Shown here one piece after another: positions 16,481 to 23,895 of a DNA stretch of 55,971 nt; the stretch's first letter is position 1, and each line of letters opens with the position of its first letter. The position numbers and the translations under genes were made by a program. The notes below the pieces were generated by a model. That model was not told where the DNA came from and did no database searches. It saw nothing but the letters and a program-made list of their open reading frames with translations. Location of the stretch: positions 19,444-75,414 of the forward strand of contig PLZU01000063.1 in the NCBI GenBank assembly GCA_003152275.1, in the 5' to 3' direction. The DNA comes from Actinomycetota bacterium (GTDB lineage Bacteria > Actinomycetota > Thermoleophilia > Gaiellales > Gaiellaceae).

Positions 16481-16687
16481 GTGGCCGAGAACCGCGACGT
16501 CAACGACATCACCTCCGCGCGCGAAATGCTCGTGCGCTGCGCTTGGTGCGAGCGCATCAAGGTCGGCACGGCGTGGATCGAGCCCGCGGAGGTGCACGCC
16601 ATGCGCTTCACCCCCGAGACCGTCGGGCACCATAGCCACGGCATCTGCCCTGACTGCTTCGCGCAGCTCACGCCACCTGACTCCTAG
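16481..16687 (+). CDS. Small zinc-ribbon-like protein (CxWC...CPDC)
   Basis: A 68-residue protein starting at GTG. It has RCAWCERIK and SHGICPDCF, two C-x2-C pairs 30 residues apart. The same C-A-W-C ... S-H-G-I-C-P-D-C module occurs as a linker at the end of many PAS/GAF sensor proteins and response regulators. Here it stands alone, so it may be a free signalling adaptor or a remnant. It is followed 9 bases later by the flavin reductase gene. Confidence 0.7.
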   Translation: MAENRDVNDITSAREMLVRCAWCERIKVGTAWIEPAEVHAMRFTPETVGHHSHGICPDCFAQLTPPDS

Positions 16688-16696
16688 ACTCGGAGA

Positions 16697-17167
16697 GTGA
16701 CGAGCGGCGAAGACCTGCGCGCAGTGATGCGGTTCGTGCCGCACAACGTCGCCGTGCTCGCGGTCGACCACGACGGCGACCGGATGGGTGTCACGATCTC
16801 CTCGCTCGTCTCACTCTCGCTCGAGCCGCCGCTCGTCAGCATCTCGGTCGGCAAGCAGGCTTCGCTGTACGAGTTGCTTCGGCACGCCGGCGCGTTCTCC
16901 GTCAGTCTGCTCGGCGGCGAGCAAGAAGAGATCGCACTTCGCTTCGCCGCCGGCCGTCCGCCGATCGTGCACTGGGAAGGTGTCGACATACGCGAAGGAC
17001 AGTTCGCGCCCTTGATCGATGGCGCGCTCGGCTGGATCGAGGCACGCACCTCGGCCGAACACGATGCGGGCGATCACACCCTCTTCATTGCGGACGTTGT
17101 GTCCGTGGAGCGCGGACCAGCGCAGAGCGCGCTGATGTACCGCGACCGCAGTTACCACCCCCTGTGA
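16697..17167 (+). CDS. Flavin reductase-like FMN-binding protein
   Basis: A 156-residue split-barrel protein. FVPHNVAVLAVDHDGDRMGV, then TISSLVSLSLEPPLVSISVG and the FSVSLLGGEQEE segment are characteristic of the flavin reductase/HpaC family. These enzymes reduce FMN or FAD with NAD(P)H for a two-component monooxygenase, or act as flavoproteins themselves. No monooxygenase lies nearby. It starts at GTG and ends in a 4-base GTGA overlap with the next HAD gene. Confidence 0.9.
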   Translation: MTSGEDLRAVMRFVPHNVAVLAVDHDGDRMGVTISSLVSLSLEPPLVSISVGKQASLYELLRHAGAFSVSLLGGEQEEIALRFAAGRPPIVHWEGVDIREGQFAPLIDGALGWIEARTSAEHDAGDHTLFIADVVSVERGPAQSALMYRDRSYHPL

Positions 17168-17817
17168 TCGACGCCGTCGTCTTCGACATGGACGGTGTGC
17201 TCATCCAGTCGGAGGAGGTCTGGGACGGGGTGCGCGAGGCGTACGTGCGCGAGCGCGGCGGAGGCTACACAGCGGAAGTACAGCGAGCGATGATGGGCAT
17301 GAGCTCGACCGAGTGGTCGCAGTACTTGCACGAGACAGCCGGTGTGCCGGACGAGCCGGACGCGATCAACGCGGAGGTCGTCCGCAGGATGCTCGCTTCG
17401 TATGAGCACCATCTGCCGCTGATCGACGGAGCTGCCGACGCAGTGCGGCGGCTGGCAGCGCGCTACCCGCTCGGGCTCGCGTCGTCGTCCAACCGGCCGC
17501 TGATCGACGCGGCGCTCCAGATCGCCGGGCTCGCGGCGTGCTTCACGGCAACCGTCTCCTCAGAGGAGGTCGCGCGCGGCAAGCCCGCGCCCGATGTCTA
17601 CCTCGAAGCGGCGCGGCGGCTCGGTGTCGAGCCGGCGTCGTGCGCGGCGGTCGAGGACTCCCACGGCGGCATCCGCTCGGCGAAGGCGGCGGGAATGCGC
17701 GTGATCGCGTTTCCCAATCCGTCGTATCCACCGGATACGGAGTCGCTCGCGCAGGCGGACGTCGTCATCCGCGCGCTCGACGAGCTCACTCCCGAGCTAC
17801 TCGACGCGACCGACTAA
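17164..17817 (+). CDS. HAD-IA phosphatase / beta-phosphoglucomutase-like
   Basis: A 217-residue haloacid dehalogenase-type enzyme. Motif I is FDMDGVLIQSE, a helical cap follows, motif II is LASSSNRP, the motif III Lys lies in ARGKPAPDVYLEAA and motif IV in AVEDSHGGIRSAKAAG. The residue after the second Asp and the cap are like beta-phosphoglucomutase and sugar-phosphate phosphatases. GTG start. The 3' end overlaps the convergent fabF by 21 bases. Confidence 0.9.
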   Translation: MIDAVVFDMDGVLIQSEEVWDGVREAYVRERGGGYTAEVQRAMMGMSSTEWSQYLHETAGVPDEPDAINAEVVRRMLASYEHHLPLIDGAADAVRRLAARYPLGLASSSNRPLIDAALQIAGLAACFTATVSSEEVARGKPAPDVYLEAARRLGVEPASCAAVEDSHGGIRSAKAAGMRVIAFPNPSYPPDTESLAQADVVIRALDELTPELLDATD

Positions 17818-19029
17818 GACGCAGCCGTTGTGGCCGCCGAGCCCCATCGCGTTCGAGAGCGCGACATCGATGTGCGCCTCGCGCGCGGTGTTCGGAACGT
17901 AGTCGAGGTCGCAGGCCGGATCGGGATGCTCGTAATTGATCGTCGGCGGCAGCACGCCGTGATGGATCGCGAGCACACACATCATCGCCTCGATCGCGCC
18001 TGCCGCTCCCAGGCAGTGACCCATGACGGACTTCGTCGAGGACACGGCAAGCTCGTACGCGTGATCGCCGAAGACGTCCTTGATCGCCTTCGTCTCCGCG
18101 GCGTCGCCAAGCGGCGTCGAGGTTCCATGCGCATTGATGTACCCGACGCGCTGCGGATCGATGTTGGCGCGCCGCATCGCCTGGCGCATCATCTCCGACA
18201 CACCAATTGACTCGGGGTCCGGCTGCGCCATGTGGTGCGCGTCGTTCGATGCGCCGTACGAGAGGATCTCCGCGTAGATCGTCGCGCCGCGCTTGCGCGC
18301 TCCCTCGAGCTCCTCCAGGACGAGCACGCCGGCGCCCTCTCCCATCACGAACCCGGCTCGCGTGGCGTCGAACGGCCTCGATGCTCGCGGCGGGTCCACC
18401 TCCTCCGCAACGAGCCCGCGCATGGCGCAGAAGCCGGCGAGGATCAGCGGATGCATGCACGCCTCCGCGCCGCCGGCGAGCACCGCGTCGGCGTCGCCGC
18501 GCTTGATCACCTCGGCCGCTTCGCCGATAGCGGTCGAACCGGTCGCGCAGGCTGCAACCGGCGCGTAGTTCGGGCCCCGGAAGCCGAACGAGATCGCGAG
18601 CTGTCCGCTCGCCGCATCGACAAGCACGCTCGGGATGAAGGTCGGCGTGACCCGGTCGGCCCCTCGCACTCGCAGGACCTCCGCCTGCTCCATCACGCCG
18701 AGGAAGCCGCCGATCGCGCTGCCGAAGAGGATCCCGACCCGGGCGGGGTCGTACGCCCCTTCGAGCTTCGCGTCTGCGACCGCCTCGCGCGCCGCTCCGA
18801 GCGACAGCAGGACGTACCGGTCGAGCTTGCGGGCCTCCTTGTGGGAAGCGACCGCGCTCGGGTCGAAATCCTTGACCTCGGCGGCGATCCGGACCGGAAA
18901 GCCGCTCGCGTCGAAAGAGCGGATGAAGTCGATGCCGCTGCGGCCCTCGACGGCGGCCAGCCACGTCGACCGGGCGTCGCCGCCGATCGGCGTCACTGCG
19001 CCGAGCCCTGTGACCGCCACCCTCCGCAC
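17797..19029 (-). CDS. fabF: Beta-ketoacyl-ACP synthase II (FabF-type)
   Basis: A 410-residue condensing enzyme of fatty-acid elongation. It begins RRVAVTGLGAVTPIGGDAR. The catalytic triad is visible: the nucleophile Cys in VAACATGSTA, His in NAHGTSTPLGD and His in VMGHCLGAAGA. The C-terminal GGHNGCVLVGR is typical. It condenses malonyl-ACP with acyl-ACP. It starts at GTG. No other fab genes are present, so it may serve a specific lipid or polyketide route. A short palindrome in the divergent promoter (19062-19075) may regulate it. Confidence 0.93.
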   Translation of the reverse strand: MRRVAVTGLGAVTPIGGDARSTWLAAVEGRSGIDFIRSFDASGFPVRIAAEVKDFDPSAVASHKEARKLDRYVLLSLGAAREAVADAKLEGAYDPARVGILFGSAIGGFLGVMEQAEVLRVRGADRVTPTFIPSVLVDAASGQLAISFGFRGPNYAPVAACATGSTAIGEAAEVIKRGDADAVLAGGAEACMHPLILAGFCAMRGLVAEEVDPPRASRPFDATRAGFVMGEGAGVLVLEELEGARKRGATIYAEILSYGASNDAHHMAQPDPESIGVSEMMRQAMRRANIDPQRVGYINAHGTSTPLGDAAETKAIKDVFGDHAYELAVSSTKSVMGHCLGAAGAIEAMMCVLAIHHGVLPPTINYEHPDPACDLDYVPNTAREAHIDVALSNAMGLGGHNGCVLVGRVE

Positions 19030-19061
19030 CGGTCAAATGTAGACGAGCAAACCCTGACGTT

Positions 19062-19075
19062 AGACCGGTCGGTCT
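19062..19075. promoter_or_regulatory. Candidate operator in fabF/thioredoxin-fold intergenic region
   Basis: AGACCGGTCGGTCT is a perfect 6-base inverted repeat (AGACCG/CGGTCT) with a 2-base centre, midway between two divergent starts. TetR-family regulators often bind ACCG-CGGT palindromes of this kind. No regulator gene lies nearby, so assignment is only by pattern. Confidence 0.45.
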
Positions 19076-19088
19076 CCTGGGTAAGGAA

Positions 19089-19421
19089 ATGTCCACGTCG
19101 CCCCCGCAAAGGAGGTTCGTCATTTCCACCGTGGCGTCCAGCACCGAGCAGCCCGGATTGGTGTTCTTCTATTCGCCGGTCTCCGGCTCCTGTCGCCGCG
19201 TCGAGGGGTTCCTCGCCCAGGTACTCCAGCGAAGACGGAACCACGGAACGTTCAAGCTCTACCGGGTAGACGAGCAGGCGCGTCCCGACCTTGTCGAGCG
19301 CTTCGGGGTCGCCACCATGCCCACACTCGTCGTGGTCGAGGACAAGATCGTCCGCGCCCGCCTGGAGAGGCCGCGCGGTTGCCGGGAGATCGAGAGCTTC
19401 CTCGCGCCCTGGCTCAAGTAG
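19089..19421 (+). CDS. Thioredoxin-fold protein with single active-site Cys
   Basis: A 110-residue protein with the thioredoxin pattern: strand GLVFFYSPVSG, the active-site loop SCRRVEGFL, strand FKLYRVDEQARPDLVERFGV and cis-Pro TMPTLVVVED. The second Cys of CxxC is Arg, so it cannot be a classical dithiol oxidoreductase. A monothiol or chaperone role is possible. Another Cys lies near the C-terminus (RPRGCREIE). Divergent from fabF; convergent with the lipoprotein gene 5 bases later. Confidence 0.8.
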   Translation: MSTSPPQRRFVISTVASSTEQPGLVFFYSPVSGSCRRVEGFLAQVLQRRRNHGTFKLYRVDEQARPDLVERFGVATMPTLVVVEDKIVRARLERPRGCREIESFLAPWLK

Positions 19422-19426
19422 AGGCC

Positions 19427-19882
19427 TCAGCCGAAGCTGACGGTCACGGTGGTGCCGTGCTGCGCAACCCGGAACGGCAGTCGCCGCTCGAGCCCGATCG
19501 CCCAGGCCAGGTCGGCCTCGAAGTCGGACGTCTTCGCGGTCTCGAGCACGGGACCCGGGCCGCTGAGACGCCGCGGGCCGGTGTAGGTCAGGATCACCTT
19601 CTCGCCCTGGATGTCCGCCGTCGCGGCCGGCACGAAGTGGACGACGACATACGCCTTGCCCTTGAGCGGGACGGGCGCGCCGGAACCGGACTCGACGATG
19701 CGCGATTTCGGCTGGTACGCGACCTTGACGTCGCGCGGCGCAGACTTGAACTCGAACGTGACGCTCATGCTGTCGACATGCACGCCCGTGAGGAGGGCGT
19801 TCGTCGGCACGTCCGCGTGTTTGGATCCGCCGCAGCCGGCGAGGAGCGCCGCGCCGGCTACCGCGAGGGCGACCCGTCTCAT
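19427..19882 (-). CDS. AMIN-like domain lipoprotein
   Basis: A 151-residue exported lipoprotein: signal peptide MRRVALAVAGAALLAGCGGS with lipidated Cys17. It is followed by one beta-rich AMIN-like domain (SMSVTFEFKSAPRDVKVAYQ, then ESGSGAPVPLKGKAYVVVHF and the C-terminal DLAWAIGLERRLPFRVAQHG). Related domains sit in actinobacterial lipoproteins; AMIN domains bind cell-wall material. The start is set by the signal peptide; a much longer upstream frame is antisense to the ligase gene and is ignored. Confidence 0.8.
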   Translation of the reverse strand: MRRVALAVAGAALLAGCGGSKHADVPTNALLTGVHVDSMSVTFEFKSAPRDVKVAYQPKSRIVESGSGAPVPLKGKAYVVVHFVPAATADIQGEKVILTYTGPRRLSGPGPVLETAKTSDFEADLAWAIGLERRLPFRVAQHGTTVTVSFG

Positions 19883-19903
19883 CGCCGATAGGCTCGCAGG
19901 ACC

Positions 19904-20920
19904 GTGCCCGAGGCGCCAGGCCCCGACGTTCCGTTCCCGCCGATGGAGGCCGAGCTCGTCTCGGAGCTTCCGGAGCAGGGCCGCTGGCGCTACGAGCCGA
20001 AGTGGGACGGCTTTCGCGGCGTGCTCGAGAACGACGGAGGCGAGCTCGCGCTCTGGTCGCGCAACGGCCGGCCGCTGCTGCGCTATTTCCCCGAGCTGCG
20101 AGAGGTCGGCGAGCTCTTGCCGCCGCACTCCGCGCTCGACGGCGAAATCGTGATCGCGCGGAACGGAAAGCTCGACTTCGACGCGATGCAGACGCGGCTG
20201 CACCCGGCGGAGAGCCGCGTGCGCAAGCTGTCCGCCGAGATCCCGGCGACGTTCGTCGCGTTCGACCTGCTGCTCTGGAAGGGAAAGCCCGTGCACGAGC
20301 AGCCGATCGAGAAGCGTCGGGCGCAGCTCGAGAAGGTCGCGAACGAAATCGCCCTCTCTCCCGTGAGCGAGGACGTCGAGCAGGGGCGCGAATGGCTCGA
20401 GACGCTGCAAGCCGCCGGCTTCGACGGCGTGATTGCGAAGAAGCTCGGACTTCCCTACCTGCCAGGCTCGCGCGACGGCGTCGTGAAAGTGAAGCCGTAC
20501 AAGACGGCCGACTGTGTGGTCGCCGGCGTTCGCTTCAAGGCTGGCGGACGCAAGACGATCGCAACGCTGCTGCTCGGGCTGTACGCAGACGACGGCCGTC
20601 TCGACTACGTGGGTTCGGCTGCGGTGGGCGCGAAGCGGCACGACGAGATCGCGGCGCTTGTCCTGCCCCTGCTCGACACGAAGAGCGATCGCCATTTCTC
20701 GGAGCCGAACCGCTGGGGCACCGGGGAGCTCGAGGAGCAAGCGCTGAAGCCGAGGCTCGTCGTCGAAGTGCGCTACGACAAGCTCGAGAAGAGCCGCTTC
20801 CGGCACGGCACGAAGCTCGTGCGCTTCCGACCCGACAAGGATCCCGATCAGTGCACGTGGCGCGAGGTGCGGCCGCCGCGACGCCCCAACGACCTCTCCG
20901 TCGAGCAGTTGCTCGGCTAA
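19904..20920 (+). CDS. ligC: ATP-dependent DNA ligase (LigC-type)
   Basis: A 338-residue ligase without an N-terminal DNA-binding domain. The adenylation motif I is EPKWDGFR with nucleophile Lys33. Motif III is in TFVAFDLLLWKG, motif IV in FDGVIAKKLG and motif V in VVKVKPYKTADCVV. A C-terminal OB-fold domain follows. LigC enzymes take part in alternative end joining or base-excision repair with a PolDom partner. The gene faces a LigD-type polymerase gene, 18 bases away end to end. Starts at GTG. Confidence 0.92.
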   Translation: MPEAPGPDVPFPPMEAELVSELPEQGRWRYEPKWDGFRGVLENDGGELALWSRNGRPLLRYFPELREVGELLPPHSALDGEIVIARNGKLDFDAMQTRLHPAESRVRKLSAEIPATFVAFDLLLWKGKPVHEQPIEKRRAQLEKVANEIALSPVSEDVEQGREWLETLQAAGFDGVIAKKLGLPYLPGSRDGVVKVKPYKTADCVVAGVRFKAGGRKTIATLLLGLYADDGRLDYVGSAAVGAKRHDEIAALVLPLLDTKSDRHFSEPNRWGTGELEEQALKPRLVVEVRYDKLEKSRFRHGTKLVRFRPDKDPDQCTWREVRPPRRPNDLSVEQLLG

Positions 20921-20921
20921 A

Positions 20922-20957
20922 AGCGGGGTCTGACCCCGCTATGCGTGGTCAGACCCC
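20922..20957. terminator. Nested inverted repeat between convergent repair genes
   Basis: AGCGGGGTCTGACCCCGCT (20922-20940) is a 9-base-arm palindrome. A second pairing, GGGGTCTGACC (20925-20935) with GGTCAGACCCC (20947-20957), is also possible. The two structures are mutually exclusive. The site lies at the meeting point of the ligase and polymerase genes and probably acts as a bidirectional terminator; part of it encodes the last residues of the polymerase. Confidence 0.6.
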
Positions 20958-21958
20958 TTCTTCGCTCTGCTCGGCTGGACGCGCTTCGGCTCGCCCGGCA
21001 TCTTCGGAAAGTTCGGCGGGTACGGCGCCTCGCCGATCCCTTCCGTCTCTTCACGCTCGACCCACTCGAGGAGCACGCGCAGGTCGCAGACAGCCTCGTC
21101 GATCCCCGCATGCAGATCGCCGAGCTCGGCGAAGCGAGGAGGCATCGTCGCGATCGTGAAGTCCTCCATCTCGACATCGGGCAGCTCGTCCCAGCGCACC
21201 GGCGCCGACACCGTTGCATCGGGCCGTCCGCGCACCGAGTACGCGGAGAGGATCGTGCGGTCGCGCGCGTTCTGGTTGTAGTCGACGAACACGCGCTCGC
21301 CACGCTCTTCCTTCCACCACGCGGTCGTGACAAGCTCCGGCGCGCGCCGTTCGATCTCGCGCGCGAACGCGAGCGCGCAGCGGCGAACGACCTTGAACTC
21401 CCAGTTCGACTCGATGCGGCAGTAGACGTGCACGCCGCGATTGCCGCTCGTCTTCGGCCAGCCGACGTACCCGATTTCGTCGAGCACCTCGTGCACGATC
21501 GCGGCGACGTGCTTCGCCTCGGCGAAGCCGGTGCCCGGCTGAGGGTCGATGTCGACGCGCAGCTCGTCAGGCTTCTCGGGGTCGGTGCGGCGTGATGGCC
21601 ACGCCCCGAACTCGAGTGTCGCGAGATTCGCCGCCCACGCGACGTGCGCGAGCTCGGTGACACACAGCTCGTCCGCGTGTCGGCCGGACGGGAACGTGAC
21701 GCGCGCAGTCTCGATCCAGTCCGGCCGGCGCTCCGGCACGCGCTTCTGCCAGATCACCTCGCCGCCGACGCCCTCGGGCTGGCGCTTGAGCTGACACGGC
21801 CGCTCGAAGAGCGCGCGGACGATGCCGTCACCGACGCTGATGAAGTACTGCACAAGGTCGAGCTTCGTCTCGCCCCGCGCAGGAAAGTAGACCTTGTCCG
21901 GGTTCGTCACCTTCACGGTGCGGCCGCCAATCTCGAGCTCGACAAACGGGGACGCCAT
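20939..21958 (-). CDS. LigD-type primase-polymerase (PolDom)
   Basis: A 339-residue archaeo-eukaryotic-primase-fold polymerase, the stand-alone form of the LigD polymerase domain. It begins VELEIGGRTVKVTNPDKVYF. The metal-binding pair is VDIDPQPG and the third Asp is in VFVDYNQNARDRT. HVYCRIES carries the conserved His. Such enzymes fill gaps and add ribonucleotides during end joining. A separate ligase faces it; no Ku gene is in the window. It diverges from the GroES-like gene with 20 bases between starts. Confidence 0.92.
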   Translation of the reverse strand: MASPFVELEIGGRTVKVTNPDKVYFPARGETKLDLVQYFISVGDGIVRALFERPCQLKRQPEGVGGEVIWQKRVPERRPDWIETARVTFPSGRHADELCVTELAHVAWAANLATLEFGAWPSRRTDPEKPDELRVDIDPQPGTGFAEAKHVAAIVHEVLDEIGYVGWPKTSGNRGVHVYCRIESNWEFKVVRRCALAFAREIERRAPELVTTAWWKEERGERVFVDYNQNARDRTILSAYSVRGRPDATVSAPVRWDELPDVEMEDFTIATMPPRFAELGDLHAGIDEAVCDLRVLLEWVEREETEGIGEAPYPPNFPKMPGEPKRVQPSRAKKGSDHA

Positions 21959-21978
21959 TCCCGGAGTATCGTGAATAC

Positions 21979-22269
21979 GTGCTCGAAGACCCGCGCCCGA
22001 TCAGACTTTCGCTCGAGCCGCTGGACGACTTCCTCGTTGTCGAGACGACCGACGAAGAGGCGGAGACGCGCGCGGGACTGATCCTCCCCGCGAGCGCAGA
22101 GACGCAATGCTCGAGCGGTATCGTCATCGCCGTCGGGCCGGAAGCCGAGGGCGTCGCGCCGGGCGACAAGGTGCTGTACCTGAAGGAGGCGGGCTACGAC
22201 GTGCGGCTCGCCGGCACGGCGGTCAAGGTCGTGCGTCGGCACGAGCTGATCGCCCGCATTCACGACTAG
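21979..22269 (+). CDS. groES: GroES-family co-chaperonin
   Basis: A 96-residue protein with the Cpn10 pattern: RLSLEPLDDFLVVETTDEEA, then AGLILPASAE (start of the mobile loop), GIVIAVGPEAEGVAPGDKVL and ELIARIHD. It caps GroEL and encapsulates client proteins. No groEL follows; a tRNA-Ser gene does. The mobile loop is slightly divergent (SAETQCSSG), so it may be an extra copy. GTG start. Confidence 0.85.
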   Translation: MLEDPRPIRLSLEPLDDFLVVETTDEEAETRAGLILPASAETQCSSGIVIAVGPEAEGVAPGDKVLYLKEAGYDVRLAGTAVKVVRRHELIARIHD

Positions 22270-22298
22270 CGACTCCTCGCTACCATCCCCGTTCGCGC

Positions 22299-22387
22299 GG
22301 AGGGGTGGCAGAGCGGTCGAATGCGGCGGTCTCGAAAACCGTTTCGGGCTTTTGGGTCCGACGAGGGTTCAAATCCCTCCCCCTCCG
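22299..22387 (+). tRNA. tRNA-Ser(CGA)
   Basis: An 89-base class II tRNA. The acceptor GGAGGGG pairs with CCCCTCC and the discriminator is G. The anticodon loop CTCGAAA within GCGGT/ACCGT gives anticodon CGA. A long variable arm (TTCGGGCTTTTGGGTCCGA) and a T-arm GAGGG-TTCAAAT-CCCTC follow. CCA is not encoded. Confidence 0.96.
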
Positions 22388-22437
22388 CTTGATCGCCAGA
22401 AATCGGCCTGATCATGGGGTTCTAGCCGGGGCGGGCG

Positions 22438-22527
22438 CGACCTCACGAGCACCTGATCCACAACAAGGACGGCCGGATCGGCGAGCGCAACTCGTACGGG
22501 AACGATCCGTTCCCGCCGCGCGGCTAG
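22438..22527 (+). pseudogene. DUF2188 protein, C-terminal fragment
   Basis: About 29 codons ending at TAG read RPHEHLIHNKDGRIGERNSY, then GNDPFPPRG. DGRI-ERNSYGNDP-PP-G is the invariant C-terminus of DUF2188 proteins. The N-terminal half is absent; upstream sequence runs straight into the tRNA-Ser 3' flank. The rest was probably lost during insertion or deletion at the tRNA end. Confidence 0.7.
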
Positions 22528-22537
22528 ACGCCCATCA

Positions 22538-22567
22538 GCGGAAGGGCTGCGTCTGCAGCCCTTCCGC
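22538..22567 (+). terminator. 13-bp hairpin after DUF2188 fragment
   Basis: GCGGAAGGGCTGC and GCAGCCCTTCCGC are perfectly complementary around a GTCT loop, 10 bases after the fragment's stop. Only a weak T-rich tail (CTTCAGTCCTG) follows. It would be the natural terminator of the lost gene. Confidence 0.65.
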
Positions 22568-22689
22568 CTTCAGTCCTGTGCGCGAACTGCGTGTCTGTGT
22601 GTCTGCTCGGGACACTTTCGATGGTCTCCCGCGCGAAATAACCTCATGCAGCCGGGGCTGGTGTCAGCGCGTGGGCGTTCGGATCGCCC

Positions 22690-22775
22690 TGTGGGGTGCG
22701 TTAACTCGGTTTCGCTTGCAAATCGGGCAAACCGAACATCCTGAACGTCACACGGATCGAGTTTGCGCACCCACA
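22690..22775. repeat. Terminal-inverted-repeat element, copy A
   Basis: An 86-base element starts TGTGGGGTGCGTTAACTC and ends GAGTTTGCGCACCCACA, so its ends are imperfect inverted repeats. It is about 93 % identical to copy C at 45077-45163: five substitutions and one base insertion, counted by eye. It shares ends with the more diverged copy B at 41098-41172. It lies between tRNA-Ser(CGA) and sucD. No reading frame is conserved. It resembles a miniature inverted-repeat element or dispersed structured repeat. The rest of 22388-22858 holds the DUF2188 remnant and its hairpin, and no gene. Confidence 0.8.
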
Positions 22776-22858
22776 GGGACAAACGTTGGCTGTGACGGTC
22801 TGAGGAGGACTTGCTGACGGGGCAACGTGGAGGTAGTGATGCCACTCGTGGAGCTCGG

Positions 22859-23728
22859 CTACTTCATGCGCTCGGCGACGAGTTGGGCCACCTCGGTCAA
22901 CGTCGTGCCAACCTGGATGCCGCGCGCCTCGAGTGCATCCTTCTTCGCCTGCGCCGTCCCGGAGGAGCCGGAGATGATCGCGCCGGCGTGCCCCATCGTC
23001 TTGCCGGGCGGCGCCGAGAAGCCGGCGATGTACGAGAGCACCGGCTTGCGCATGTGCTCGCCGATGTACTGCGCGGCCTTCTCCTCCTCGTCGCCGCCGA
23101 TCTCGCCGACCATCACGATCAGCTCGGTCTGCGCGTCGGCCTCGAACTTCTCGAGCACGTCGATGAAGGAGGCGCCGACGACGGGATCACCGCCGATGCC
23201 GACGATCGTCGAGTTGCCGAGCCCGAGCTGGGTCAGCTCGTGCCCGATCTGGTAGGTGAGCGTGCCGGAGCGGGAGACGAGCCCGACCGCGCCCTCACTG
23301 AACATCTCGGCGGGGATGATCCCGGCGTTCGCCTTCCTCGGTGAGAGAACGCCGGGACAATTGGGGCCGATAAACATCACGCCCTTCGGGCGGAGGTACG
23401 TGTACGCCCGCAGCATCTCGTGCGCCGGAACGTGCTCGGTGATCGTGATCACGGTGCCGATGCCGGCATCGATCGCCTCGTAGACCGCGTCCGCGGCGAA
23501 GCGCGCCGGCACGAAGATGAGGCTCGTGTTCGCGCCCGCCTGCTCGACCGCGTCGGCGACGGTGTCGAAGACGGGGATGCCCTCGACGTCCTGTCCGCCC
23601 TTGCCCGGCGTGACGCCTGCGACGACATTCGTCCCGTAGGCGCGGTTGCGCAGGCCGTGGAAGCGGCCCTCGCTGCCGGTCAGCCCCTGGACGACGAGCC
23701 GCGTGTCGTTGTCGACGATGATCGCCAT
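22859..23728 (-). CDS. sucD: Succinyl-CoA synthetase subunit alpha
   Basis: A 289-residue ADP/GDP-forming ligase subunit of the TCA cycle. It has the CoA-binding Rossmann domain (LVVQGLTGSEGRFHG), SRSGTLTYQIGHELTQLG and the phospho-His segment KTMGHAGAIISG. It couples succinyl-CoA to nucleoside triphosphate with SucC (24471-25616). The ATG at 23726-23728 is preceded by GGAGGGGCACTG, a good ribosome binding site that lies inside the arm of a palindromic element. A longer start at 23755 would lie within that element and is rejected. The usual sucC-sucD adjacency is broken by a methyltransferase pseudogene. Confidence 0.95.
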   Translation of the reverse strand: MAIIVDNDTRLVVQGLTGSEGRFHGLRNRAYGTNVVAGVTPGKGGQDVEGIPVFDTVADAVEQAGANTSLIFVPARFAADAVYEAIDAGIGTVITITEHVPAHEMLRAYTYLRPKGVMFIGPNCPGVLSPRKANAGIIPAEMFSEGAVGLVSRSGTLTYQIGHELTQLGLGNSTIVGIGGDPVVGASFIDVLEKFEADAQTELIVMVGEIGGDEEEKAAQYIGEHMRKPVLSYIAGFSAPPGKTMGHAGAIISGSSGTAQAKKDALEARGIQVGTTLTEVAQLVAERMK

Positions 23729-23730
23729 CA

Positions 23731-23892
23731 GTGCCCCTCCAGGTGCTGTTGCCACGCTTCTGGGACGCGAGCACCAAGCGATTCAAGGACGCATGGAACC
23801 CCGGTAGCGGTTCTACCGGGGTGACCGAGGACGCAGAAGCGCGCCGCGTGATCGCGTTCCAGGAGCCTGGAGGACAGCACCTGGAGGGGCAC
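23731..23892. repeat. 162-bp imperfect palindrome (palindromic element)
   Basis: The outer arms GTGCCCCTCCAGGTGCTGT (23731-23749) and ACAGCACCTGGAGGGGCAC (23874-23892) are perfect 19-base inverted repeats. The central hairpin CCCCGGTAG-CGGTT-CTACCGGGG (23799-23821) is also perfect. The middle parts of the two arms are recognisably related. The axis of the whole and of the central hairpin coincide within two bases. It lies between sucD and the methyltransferase pseudogene and supplies the sucD Shine-Dalgarno. It looks like a dispersed palindromic repeat, not coding sequence. Confidence 0.85.
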
Positions 23893-23895
23893 GAC

